Positions 46,301-56,200 of a DNA stretch of 64,000 nucleotides are shown in pieces. Position numbers and translations under genes: made by a program. Source of the DNA: Himantopus leucocephalus (taxonomy: Eukaryota; Chordata; Aves; Charadriiformes; Recurvirostridae); contig RSEF01000001.1 in the NCBI GenBank assembly GCA_003993805.1, forward strand, positions 90,353,578 through 90,417,577. Reading direction: 5' to 3'. Numbering within the stretch: the first letter of the stretch is position 1; each line of letters starts with the position of its first letter. Below the pieces are notes generated by a model. It searched no databases. It saw only the letters and a program-made list of their open reading frames with translations, and was not told the DNA's origin.

Positions 46301-48751
46301 TGTTGACTTTATTAAGAAAGTTTTGTTCTCTCAGGCCTTGCTTTCATGAGAGAAGTCTGGAAAAATATTTAATATTAGGATTTAATTTTCAGCAGCTTCA
46401 GAGCACTCATTTCTTCACGTCTTTTTTACTGTTCTTAAACTGCCAATATTTTGCTTTAGAGAAAGGGATTGAGACGCTGAAATAAATGTGTTTCAGTACA
46501 TTTAAGTTCTGAAGACTGTACTTAATTAATTGTTATGGCAGCTAATTGCATATCTGCAGCAAGTGGATAGTGACATAGAAGGCAAAAAAGCCTCAGTAGT
46601 GAGTATGAGCCTGTATCCTAGTCATCAACGTCTGGATTTCTGGAATGTGTATAACTTGCACATTTGACAGTATAGCATCAGCTCTTACTTTCTCAAAATA
46701 CTCAATAACTGCAGCATTTTCACTGTCTTTGGACGTTCCAAGAGACACCAAAGCTTTCCACCTGTGAATGTATTTTTCATCTGTTAGTGGTAGTGAAGTA
46801 TTAGTCTTCAGAGGGAGAAGTATTAATCTGTTTTACCATTGTTAAGAGTTGTGCTTTGGAAAGATCTTCAAGGTCAAAAATGGTAATACGCATCCAAGTA
46901 TACCTATCTTGTAAAATACATTACAGATTATAAATACTATGTTTTATAATGGGACTAGTGATCCAGAATAACTAGCTGGTATAGATGGGTTCTTACTACT
47001 GTTTCTTGTACGGGCCTTTCATTTGGAGGTCTCGGGAATAAGCATGTCATTGAAGATAGTTAATTGCATGTTATCTGAGTCCATTAGCACATGTTTTCAG
47101 GATGTTTTTTGCTTTCTTTGTTTTCTGAAAACAGTGTCAACAGCAGTAATGTATGCCCTAAAAAAATGGGGGGAGGCTTTATTGTTTATTTTTAATAGGT
47201 AGACTATTTGTNTTTTTTTTTTTTTTTTTTTTTGTCTTTTTCAAAAATTCTGATTGTATAATGGACTCCTCCTCTGATGTGGAGATTTCGGAGGTCTGTA
47301 GAGAAAGTATTTGTTTCTCACTTGTGAAAGATAATTCCCTGTAGTCTTTCTGCAAATGAAAAACAAATGGAGTTTATCCTTGTGTGAACAGCTACATACA
47401 GAAGTGTTTGCAATGGCGCCTCAGTTACAAAGACACTTGAATTTTGTATGCTAAGAATTAGTGCCAATCTCAAGGCAAAGATCAAGCTGAAGGTAATGTT
47501 TTGAATGTTAGTACTTTAAATGAGATGCTGCTTTTAATGTATTTCTCTACCCAGCATATATATATATTTAAATAGTGGATATAAATATATCTCTTCCCCC
47601 AATATTGAGATAAAATATAAAAGGTAGTTACACCTGCACATTACGCTTGACAATCCAAGAAAACAAAGCTGTTAAGAGATGTTTGAATTGGAAGCGGTAC
47701 TGGAGACTTGATATAGCTTGCTAAACCCGCGCTTTGTAACTTGCCTCTTACAGAAATACGGTGTTGCAGAAGGAAGGCCTTTGACTGACCTCAAGGCTAT
47801 GGCAAAGGCTGCCGGAGAGCAGTGTCCTTCATTCACGCCTTCTGGAGGAGAAACACTGGATGAAGTATGGTATTTATTTATTTGTGCTGTAGTTTCTAGG
47901 CCGTTTCATCAGTGCAGACGCAGCTATTGCATACTTAAGAACATCTTATTGAGAGCTTAGTCCAACCAAAGGTAGTTACTTTGCAAGCTAAAAACACTAC
48001 TTGACCTGATTGCAGTGGCTGCCAAGTAGGGAATCTCTTCAGAGCTAAAATATTGAATCTGAGATTGACTCCTCATGAAGCTCTGGTTTGTGGAAGAATG
48101 ATGGCAGTTATTCTCAACCTTGGCTATGGAGGGCAGAGGAGTTTTTGCAGCACTTGATAACTTAACCATTGATTTCTGAGACTTGTCTGTGATAAATGTT
48201 TGTATTTCAACTGAAGTAGTTATATCTCAGATTTCTGAAAGCCAAAGTCTCTTGCATTCTTCACAATGTACTCTTCTGACCTTTCTCTTTAGGTAAGAGA
48301 ACGTGCAAGGGATTTTTTTGAATTTCTGTGTCAGCTAGCTGTTGAATTGGAACAGAAAGAACAAGACACGCATGGTGCGGCAAGCAGCAGCTCAGGAACA
48401 TCTGAAGAACAGTTAGTTTTCCCTTGGACGAACCACTGCAGTGAAGCGGAACTTAGTTCCGATAACGGTGGAGCTTCTAAGGTGTTAGATGCCAATATAT
48501 TAGTGGTGAGTCACGGAGCCTACATGAGGAACTGGATCGGTTACTTTGTTTCGGATCTTAACTGTACTTTACCAACAAATTTAACAAAGTCTCAGTTGTC
48601 TTCTGTCAGTCCCAACACAGGAGTTAGTCACTTCATTGTAAAACTTGAAAATGGAAATTTATTAAAACCTGAAATCACATGTGTTTGTCTTAATCAAGAC
48701 TCTCACTTAGTGGATGTGGGAGCTGAATGTGTAGCTCCAAAAGTGTTTTAA
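37304..48751 (+). CDS. TIGAR: TIGAR, fructose-2,6-bisphosphatase-like histidine phosphatase (six coding exons joined)
   Basis: TP53-inducible glycolysis and apoptosis regulator, a cytosolic histidine-phosphatase family enzyme that lowers fructose-2,6-bisphosphate and 2,3-bisphosphoglycerate, diverting glucose to the pentose phosphate pathway and NADPH. Exons 37304-37335, 39413-39450, 41679-41800, 45208-45285, 47754-47864 and 48293-48751 join without frame breaks to 279 residues (human 270). The R10-H11-G12 phosphohistidine motif is split across exons 1 and 2. Also present are SSDLLRAK with the substrate arginine, LRERKYG with the general-acid Glu89, and SHGAYMR with His201 (human His198). The residue matching human Glu102 is Asp. 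The extra length lies in the variable serine-rich loop, about residues 150-190. The start has a strong context (GCCGCGCCATGG), and [10 protein letters not shown] matches the family N-terminus. Intron 3 uses a GC donor. The gene lies between CCND2 and FGF23, as in human. Confidence 0.97.
37351..37405. repeat. (CA)n then poly-C low-complexity run
   Basis: CA dinucleotides fill 37351-37367. After a short C-rich spacer, an almost pure C run fills 37381-37405, with one ambiguous base at 37390. Both lie within the first 70 bp of TIGAR intron 1. Confidence 0.95.
37492..37499. promoter_or_regulatory. second CRE palindrome, in TIGAR intron 1
   Basis: TGACGTCA, identical to the motif at 37197-37204, lies 157 bp inside intron 1 and within the CpG island. 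It may act as a downstream promoter element. Confidence 0.45.
39413..39450 (+). CDS. TIGAR: TIGAR coding exon 2
   Basis: A 38-nt microexon-like exon that completes His11 and encodes [12 protein letters not shown] plus the first base of Gly24. Acceptor CTCTTACAG, donor GTTAGT. It supplies the G-E-T-R part of the catalytic RHGETR motif. Confidence 0.96.
39451..41678 (+). other. TIGAR: TIGAR intron 2
   Basis: A 2,228-bp GT-AG intron with donor GTTAGT and acceptor TTTTGTAG. No repeat or gene is recognised in it. Confidence 0.9.
41679..41800 (+). CDS. TIGAR: TIGAR coding exon 3
   Basis: Encodes the end of Gly24 and residues 25-64: [20 protein letters not shown], then the block ending in [14 protein letters not shown]. 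The exon ends with AAGCAG, followed by GCAAGT, a GC-type donor. The family alignment across the junction (DLLRAKQ then TAATIL) is gapless only with this donor. Confidence 0.96.
41801..45207 (+). other. TIGAR: TIGAR intron 3, GC-AG type
   Basis: A 3,407-bp intron beginning GCAAGT and ending TTTTTAG. The flanking exon bases (CAG before the donor) give the extended AG|GCAAGT complementarity expected of functional GC donors. No gene or recognisable mobile element lies inside. Confidence 0.9.
45208..45285 (+). CDS. TIGAR: TIGAR coding exon 4
   Basis: 78 nt, phase 0 at both ends, residues 65-90: [20 protein letters not shown] then ARLRER. It carries Glu89 of the LRER motif, equivalent to the general acid of the phosphoglycerate mutase family. 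Donor GTAAGT. Confidence 0.97.
45286..47753 (+). other. TIGAR: TIGAR intron 4
   Basis: A 2,468-bp GT-AG intron with donor GTAAGT and acceptor CTCTTACAG. It contains a poly-T run with an ambiguous base (47212) and an AT dinucleotide-rich patch near 47557-47592. Confidence 0.9.
47754..47864 (+). CDS. TIGAR: TIGAR coding exon 5
   Basis: 111 nt, residues 91-127: [20 protein letters not shown] then [17 protein letters not shown]. It contains the GGETLD block conserved in TIGAR. Asp102 replaces human Glu102. Donor GTATGG is weaker than the others. Confidence 0.96.
47865..48292 (+). other. TIGAR: TIGAR intron 5
   Basis: A 428-bp GT-AG intron with donor GTATGG and acceptor CTTTCTCTTTAG. The exon after it begins GTAAGA, so the acceptor is directly fused to a donor-like word. 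Confidence 0.93.
48293..48751 (+). CDS. TIGAR: TIGAR coding exon 6 (terminal)
   Basis: 459 nt, residues 128-279 and stop TAA at 48749-48751. It begins [15 protein letters not shown], runs through a serine-rich variable loop ([12 protein letters not shown]), then [13 protein letters not shown] with catalytic His201, [13 protein letters not shown], and a diverged C-terminus ending CVAPKVF. Confidence 0.96.
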   Translation, partial: VRERARDFFEFLCQLAVELEQKEQDTHGAASSSSGTSEEQLVFPWTNHCSEAELSSDNGGASKVLDANILVVSHGAYMRNWIGYFVSDLNCTLPTNLTKSQLSSVSPNTGVSHFIVKLENGNLLKPEITCVCLNQDSHLVDVGAECVAPKVF

Positions 48752-49221
48752 GAGTCTTTGTAGGGAAAAGTGGGTTTAGATCACCATTATACTAAGCTTG
48801 GGAAGTAGTAATTGTAGTAATTACTGAGATTGACTGGAGTTATTGTCACTAAACTGCAAAACTGAAGACATGCAACTACTTGCCATCTTAAAATAACACG
48901 ATTTGCACAGGCCTAGTGCCCGATATAAGTTGGCACTAGAGAAATAACACAAAAGTTCTTTATGAGCAGAAACATAATACTTCCAGTCACTTGCATATCT
49001 GCTCCTAGAGTGCGTATTTTTAAGAACTTCTTTTCATTAGCCCATAATTGTTTTGGTTATATCCAGGTAAAAGAGTTGGGGAGGGAGAGGAACGGTACCT
49101 CAGAGATGAGCTATACTGTATTCTTGTTTTATTACAAAATGCTATATTGTAATATTAAACATATATGTTGTTTTAAAATAACTTTTTTGAATGCAATAGT
49201 ATAACCTAAAAAGGAGCCTTG

Positions 49222-49430
49222 CCTGGTGGAAAAGATTTGGTACAGAGTCAGGCTCTGTTCAGGTCAGGTACAGTTCCTGGCTCTGATGCTAAATAGCTGT
49301 GAGATGCTGGACAAATCTCTTTTCCATTTGTAAAATGGGGATGATGATATACCTACCTCGCAGGAGTGTTTTGTAAGAAATTGTTAGTGTTGTTGAGACC
49401 TCTGTTGAAGAGCACTGTACACAAACATAA
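49222..49430 (+). mobile_element. MIR-family SINE relic
   Basis: The MIR core is recognisable in order: ACAGAGTCAGGCTCTGTTC, CCTGGCTCTGATGCTAAATA, AGCTGTGAGATGCTGGACAA, then the diagnostic CATTTGTAAAATGGGGATGA, TATACCTACCTCGCAGGAG, and a tail of TTGAGACCTCTGTTGAAGAG type. One short deletion lies before the CATTTGTAAAATGG word. The copy is unusually well preserved for a bird genome and lies in the presumed TIGAR 3' UTR. Confidence 0.8.
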
Positions 49431-49886
49431 AGTATTTATTTTTAACTGTAAGCAGGTTGAGGAACCTCATGTGCACATAGTTGAAATAATGGTCTCCCTT
49501 CTGTAAAGGAACGTTCTCGATAGGGAGAGCTGTACCCAATTAGAATCCTTCTGTCAATTGCAGTCGTACACTTGATGGATGAATATTTTTGCCTACAATT
49601 AGGCAGGTTTGATTGCTTGATGATTTCTTGTAGTTGCTGTTAGTACGGCATTCTTTCCCCACTGGGGTGTTTGTAGTGTTACTGTGTAAGCTTATCTGCT
49701 TTATGTTATTTATAATACCCACATACTTTTTCTTCCTTTGCATATTTTAAGCCTGTTTAAAAAAATAATAATTAAAAAAAATTAAAGGCTCCTGAATAGA
49801 ACTCATTTTATCTGTATTTCTTTTGAGGTAAAAATCTTGGTTAATATTACTCTATGAAGCTTTGCTCAGATCATAAAACTTCCTTC

Positions 49887-49927
49887 TTTTTTTTTTTTTT
49901 TTTTTTTTTTTTTNTTTTTTTTTTTTT
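49887..49927. repeat. poly-T run with one ambiguous base
   Basis: Forty-one positions of T with an N at 49914. It could be the inverted poly-A tail of an unrecognised insert, but no element body is seen beside it. Confidence 0.9.
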
Positions 49928-51001
49928 CTTTTTCCCCTGAAATACCCCAGGCTGTTCTTTTACTGTGAACAAGAGCCCTTTTAAGGGCTGATGGATCAGT
50001 GCTATCCTGACTCTTACCTGGAAGAACCACTGATGTTAAGGACATATGTAAATGGCTTGCAACTGTACAAAATTAACTGTTATTTTTAAAAATACGCTGT
50101 CCTGTGTACTTTAAACTACTTGGCTTCTTTGCCTTGAAGCCGAGACTTGAATTTTGAGGAGGAAAAAGAAGTTGCTATTGTTTCCTTTACCAGGTGGGTA
50201 CCTGTACTTAACTGCGACCCTACTGAAAAACTCAACAGAATTATTTAAGCTGATTCTGGTAACTGTATTTTGCCTCTTCCATTCCTGTGACTGTCATTCA
50301 GTAGGAAAGTTCTCTCAATTCCTCCTTGAACACAGAATGAGGGTCTGCTTCCGTTCTCTGTGCTCTTCATCCAATACTGCGAAAAAGCAGTGGATGAAGT
50401 GGGAATGTTCAGCCCTGTGGCGACCAGAGGTAGGCTTCTAAGGCAGTGTTCTCCAGAACCTGGAAACGAACGTAAGGCTTTTTACCTGCAATGGGGTTGT
50501 TTATCTAGCCAACAACCATGAACCATCCACTACTGCCTCTGAAAACTAGTCCATAGAGAGGAAAGCAGCTTACCTGTTGTGTAAAGATGGACACGAGTAA
50601 CTGGTGTCAGCAAAGGTTGGTCTTTCAACCTCCAACGCATTATATAACATGAAAGACTGGATGCCCTTTAGTGAGGTTGGCAAATTTAAATTGGAGTTTT
50701 GTACTAAAATTCTGCATCAATAGCCTAAACTTGTTACTTAAAATCAGCTGGCTTCCTTTCATTTCTTTACAGATACAGGGGAAGGCTGCTTCATTAAGGC
50801 TCCTCTTTCGCTGTATGAGGCAGTTTGTAAATGTACAGGTGTATCTGGGCAAAGTCTTGTGACGAGGGGTTTTCCAGCAAACGTGAAATCTTCATAACAC
50901 AGAATCCTGGGAAACTTAAGATTTCTCAATAAGATAAAAACAAGCTTTGGTCAAAATGCCTCTATTTCAAGTTTAATTTTATATATGCAGCCTTTGTTCA
51001 A

Positions 51002-51007
51002 AATAAA
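51002..51007 (+). terminator. candidate TIGAR polyadenylation signal
   Basis: AATAAA followed within 15-40 bases by GTGTTTCAGTGTT, a GT-rich downstream element. A second AATAAA lies at 51071-51076. Confidence 0.35.
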
Positions 51008-54000
51008 GGTATTCTTAAGCAAAGTGTTTCAGTGTTATTCAGAAGTAAAAATTTCTGAATTCAAATAGTCAATAAAATGTTTAGAAAATTAGTAAATTTT
51101 TTTTTATTTGAGAAAGCCAACCAATTGGAAAAATTCTTGGTAGCCAACCATTACTGACATTATGCATGATTACCACCCAAACAGTAAGTTTTTGTTTGTG
51201 AAATTAAAAAGGGTCTGTTTCAAATCAAAAGTACAGAGATGACAGTGCTAGCTTGAGGAACTGCTCAAGACTTGTGCTTAAAAGTGTCCGTAGATTTTTT
51301 TTTTTGCAAATAAAATAATTCATTCTTAATATACTAAAGGAAATAAGTGGTGTACACAGGGAGGAAAAGTGGGAATGTGGACTTCTGCACAAACTCCTCA
51401 AGCCTCTTGTGAAGTACATCTTCGTAGAAGGCTCCTGAAAACTGAATTGATGATCACAGCCAAAGAAGGTAGCAAAATTTTAATTATGACTACCAACAGT
51501 GTTAATGGCAGAGGGTGGGACGAGAGTTCATTGTTAATTTGCCTGTCCCTGTAGTGCCTGTTTATTTTCAGGAAGGCTAGTTACGTAGCAGGAGACTATC
51601 CTGTTGGTGCTTTAAATAGCTTGAACTTCTCTGTAATTGCTGTGTCCTGAATTTTGTCAGTCGTTCCATTAATACTTCTTGGAGCCAGAGTAACCAAGCT
51701 GAAAACGTGCATCCTTCATCAGCTAGAAAATGAGCTGAGACCTAATACGTTTTCCTCCCTAAGTCAGTAACTTTTGTCAAATACTTCAAAACATGCTAGT
51801 GATTTGTGTGTTTCCCTTAGTTTAAAAGGCTTCTTTTTTGTGCCTACCTTCAAGCAGGTTAATTAACATTTTGTTCTTGCTGATGAGGTAAATATCTTAT
51901 GGGAACATCTACTTATGTGGTAAATGCTTTGCCACTTCTTGGGTAATACTCTTCCCATAGGGATTTTTGATTCTTCCTTTATAACATACTTTCCCTTCTT
52001 TAGTGTATTCTTAGGTGGTTAAAATTTAGAACCATCCTAAGAAAACCATCCTAAAGTCAGGTTTCTTTAAGTTACTGTAAACAAATTCTTTCATCTTGTG
52101 TGAACTCTTACACAGGGCAAGCAGCAGGTACAGCAGTGTCTAACCATGAAAAATATCCAAGGGTGTAATCATTCAAGTTTTCTAATCAGCTTCATGTTAA
52201 TGAAGTAACATTTTTTTCAATGAAAAACTTACGAGCCATAATCTCCTAAGACTTTGTAAAACATACTAAATTGGTGCAAACACATCTGCCAGTGGCTGGG
52301 GAAGTATAAGCACTCAAGCGTGTTCTGCAGTTGCCCTGTTGTATTCTTTCCCTATGTGTCTGCACTTGACATTGATGAAGACAGGATACTGGCCTAGGTG
52401 ATCTTACAGCCTGCCCTAATATAGTTACACTTTTTATTCCACCTTCATTATATCAGATGTAAGTTTCTCTGTGTATTAAAAAGTAAATCAGTACTTTTGG
52501 AAACTTCTGAAGTGAATTGAAGACCTTTTTTTCTATAATTCTGTGTACAGTAACTGGTCTTTTTTAAGTCTTTGAATCGACACTGAGATTAAATCTACTT
52601 GCTCTTTTGATAAAGTGACTCTTGTACATTTGTACAGTAATTTTGTACAGTTTATTGGGATCATGGGAAAGGAGAGCTGCAGTTATAGACAGTTCTGTTA
52701 GGAATAGTAGCAGAACATAAATATTTGAGGGATTACTCAGTAGTGGGCAATGAATGTTTTGTCCTTGTGAAATGCCAGTCTCTAATTAGCAGCAGGAGAC
52801 AAAGCCTTAACTACAGGGTGGATTTTCAGCAGTAGCTGCCAAGATGTAATAAAGGCCGTGAAAGCAGATCGAGCTGTTAAACACATTACCAGGATGCTAA
52901 GAATTTCAACTGATAAGAAAAAGGTACATTCCTTTTGAACACTTCTGTAGGAAAATAGTGCTGAAATAAATGTTAGAAACATGTCAGCTTGCCCACATAA
53001 AAGCCCGTAGTCAGATCTGAGAGAACCGAGCACACTTTAAAATTATCTTTCAAACTGGTGAAGGTTAAAACAAAAGCTGTCTTGGCAGGCTTTCTGAGCT
53101 GAACGATAGAAGAAAAGGTGACTGTGGAGATCACCAAGATCAGAAGGAAATTTTCTAAGCCAATGTGTTCTTTTGCTGAAGAGTCCAGTGGTATTCTGCT
53201 CCAAAAAAAAAAGTGATGCTTCAAAAGGTGGGAGAGTTGTGACCTCCTTTGATAAAGTCGTTGTTCGTGTTCAAGCAGTGCTTTACCAGACTGGGCTTGA
53301 TTTGGAAAAAGTGACAGGAGAGACAAAGAGGAGCTCAAAGTTCCCAGCATGGTAGCACACTTGTTCCTCAGTTTTGGCTCCACCAACTTCATCTCCTGGC
53401 AGGTCTGCTAAATGTCTAGCAGTCATCAGGCATGCACTTCGGTGGAGTGCTCTGGTAGTATCACAGTTTCCTTCCTCTAAAATATCAGCCCTTTTTCAAG
53501 ATCTTTGCTCTATGCCCACAGTTCTCTGTTGGGTTTATGTTTTCCAGACATAGCCCCATCTTTGCAATAGGAGGAGGGGTTTTTTTTCACTTTTTTTTTT
53601 TTTTTTTTTTAAAGTACAGAATTTAGATCAGATGCATTCTCTATCCAAGCTTTTGGTATTTCATGAGACTACCTCAGATCCACAGCCCACATGCCTGGAC
53701 CTAAAATATGTCAGATTTTCCCCAGATGCATCCTCCCTCTTATGAGGGCTTTGGCCATGAGCCTGAGGTTTTTGGAGATATAGTAATCCCAGGCAAATGG
53801 CAGCTGCGTGAGCACAAATCAACTGCGCAGTATGTGAGCTGTTTCCCTAATATCCACGGATATGGCAAACTTGCTGTGCAGATGACCTGTTTGTGCATGA
53901 TAAATGTAGTGCTGTTCAGTCAGGTCTTCTGTGCTGAGATAACTCTAGTGTCACTTGCAAACATCTCTGGGATTTCCTGGCATGCAGGGAGCCCTCTGTG

Positions 54001-54378
54001 AGTCTACGAATGACCCACCTGAACACCAGAAGCTGGTAGTGGGGCCCCTGAGAGCACAATCAGAGAACAATACCAGAGGCCTTGAGAGTAGGGGCACAGG
54101 AGGATACCAGGATAAAAGCACAAATCATAAATTAGTGGTTACCAAAGGAATGCACTTGAGGTCCAGGCAGACCCCCTTTTGGGGCATGACTGGATGTGAT
54201 ATTTGTTCCCTCTGACGACCAGTTGGTTGGTCAAGCCACAGCTAAACTGAAGAGGGGTGGTGCACTAGACTTGACTGTGATAATTCGTGAATATATTTTA
54301 GAAGAGCTAGCTCTCAAATAGTGAATTTACTTAAGTTAAAAGTTGAGGTAAAAAAAGAAGGTTTTGTTTCAGGAGGAC

Positions 54379-54533
54379 AAGAATCACCAAATTAGTTTAA
54401 TAAGGTCAGCTATACTTAAGAATCACAAAATTAGTTTAATAAGGTCAGCTATACTTAAGAATCACAAAATTAGTTTAATAAGGTCAGCTATACTTAAGAA
54501 TCACAGAATTAGTTAATAAGGTCAGCTATACTT
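54379..54533. repeat. 39-bp tandem repeat, four copies
   Basis: The unit begins AAGAATCACAAAATTAG and ends GGTCAGCTATACTT. Copies lie at 54379-54417, 54418-54456, 54457-54495 and 54496-54533. Copies 2 and 3 are identical. Copy 1 has one substitution and copy 4 has one substitution and a one-base deletion. This suggests a recent expansion. Confidence 0.95.
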
Positions 54534-54546
54534 GAGAGCCTTAAAT

Positions 54547-54645
54547 GGAGCCTAGTGGAAGGTGTCCCTGCCCATAGCAGCGGGGATGGAACTAGATGAT
54601 CTTTAAGGTCCCTTCCAACTCTTAACCATTCTATGAGTCTATGAC
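54547..54645 (+). mobile_element. CR1 3'-end fragment
   Basis: GGAGCCTAGTGGAAGGTGTC, GGAACTAGATGATCTTTAAG, CCCTTCCAACTC and CATTCTATGAGTCTATGAC form the last 100 bp of a CR1, close in sequence to the copy at 36190-36667. It lies directly after the tandem repeat. Confidence 0.9.
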
Positions 54646-54799
54646 TTAAAATGGAAGATAGGGGGCGAAAGCTTTGCTTGTTTAAATCAGAGATGTGAAA
54701 ATTATCTAGAAGTTTACAACCCAAATAGGCAAAATTTACAGGGAGGGTCTCTAGGCCCAATTAGATCAATAATCATGGAACATTTTTGTAGAATCATCT

Positions 54800-56200
54800 A
54801 GGTCTCAGAATGGGTCACTGATTCTGGGAAGAGAGCCTATAAGGAGTAGAAAGAAATATTATATAGAACATTGTACCTTAGATATGAAATGATAAGAATT
54901 TGCAAAATACGTTAAAACAAGTAGCAAAAACATCTTGAGATACATGTATATCAAAACAGAGAGCAAGGAAAGGAGTATCGGAACTGTTGCAGTGTGTGGA
55001 TGGAATAGAGATTAGAGAGTCTTAAATTATATCCTCAAAATGAATTACTTAATTTACAGGAGTATTGAACACAAGGGTAAAAGAGGATGGATAATGGGAA
55101 TGAGGATAGGGAAAATACCACATTTAAAGCCAAGAATTAAAGAATTTAATATGCTCCTGTCAGGGGAAATGACTAATCTTTATCCCAGAATTCTGAAAGC
55201 ACATCTAAAATTACACATCCGTAAGCAAGTTTTTTAAATAGATCTGTCAAGTTGGGCGTGGAACCGTATGACTAGAGAATAGGAAATAAAATATTTTTTA
55301 TTTGAGAACAGAGGACAAAGTAATCTTACAGAACTATTAGTTTGACCTTAATAACATTCAGGGCTTTAGAACAAATTCTGAAAGAGAAGGTAATTACAGA
55401 CAAGAGAGGTAAATGAAATCTGGAATATAATTAAATGAATTTTTACCACAAGTAGTTCACACTAGTGTAAACTGATAGTTCTTTGATGAAATAACTGTTG
55501 TCTAGGCAAGGGAAAAATGATGGAATATGATGTAGGTGAATTTTAATTGAACACTTGACACAATGCCACAACGGAAACTATCAGCTCAACTGGAAAAGAT
55601 AAATGTTACTAGAAAAAAAAGGTGAAGTAGGTATGCAAGCAATTTGTGGGCATATAAGTAAGTAGTAATGTCCAAGGTCGAACACTGAGCTAGAAAAAAG
55701 TCAGTATTTAAGTTCCTCATAGGGCAATTTTTTTGTAATGACTTTGAATAAAAATATAGGAATGTGGAAATGTTAGTGAGGAAGCACCATCCATAACTAT
55801 ATGGGTCAGAATATCATGCAGAGGAAGAAATGATGAATTTGAGGAGAGAAATTAAAGACCTAGCATGAAACCAGCTACTACAGACCGCAAGCTCAGTCAC
55901 TTTGATACCAATGACAAGAATGTCCACTACAAGCTGGAAGCTAATTGTTGAAAGCAACAAAGGAGGAGAACAACCTGGGAGAATATTAACCTCTGACTTA
56001 CTATGGGTAGTTGGTGGTGTTGCATTTAGAAAGACAAGCCTGATCCTGAAAGGTGTCTCTGGTCAAGGTAAGTAGTCATTAATGCCATTGTACAAGCACT
56101 GATGAGATCTCTCCTGCAACTCTATGTGTAATTCTTGCCACTTTTGAGGAGCTGGGAAATGTAACTACCTTGAAAATGGGAAGCAACGACATGGGTTAAA
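54800..56200 (+). mobile_element. decayed ancient CR1/L3-like LINE, ORF2 region
   Basis: No long frame survives, but landmarks appear in the correct order: TTTATCCCAGAATTCTGAAA (the P-R-I-L-K block, about 55180-55200), TTTGACCTTAATAACATTC and GAACAAATTCTGAAAGAGAA (about 55341-55388; the L-T-L-I-S...E-Q-I-L-K block), an AACACTTGACACAATGCCAC palm block (about 55550-55569), and TGTACAAGCACTGATGAGAT with TATGTGTAATTCTTGCCAC (about 56090-56142; the L-Y-K-A-L-V-R...C-V-Q-F-W block). It is far more diverged than the other CR1 copies. Its limits are approximate. Confidence 0.6.

Larger units (their letters stand above)
48752..51030 (+). other. TIGAR: TIGAR probable 3' UTR
   Basis: AT-rich sequence after the TIGAR stop with no other coding signal. 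It contains the MIR relic at 49222-49430 and a 41-base poly-T run. The end is set by inference at the AATAAA at 51002 followed by a GT-rich TGTTTCAGTGTT stretch; a second AATAAA lies at 51071. Earlier ends are possible. Confidence 0.45.

Noticed and set aside
53708..54215. Overlapping plus-strand frames of 97 and 86 codons between TIGAR and FGF23
   Set aside because: No recognisable domain, splice signals or conserved composition. I could not support a gene.
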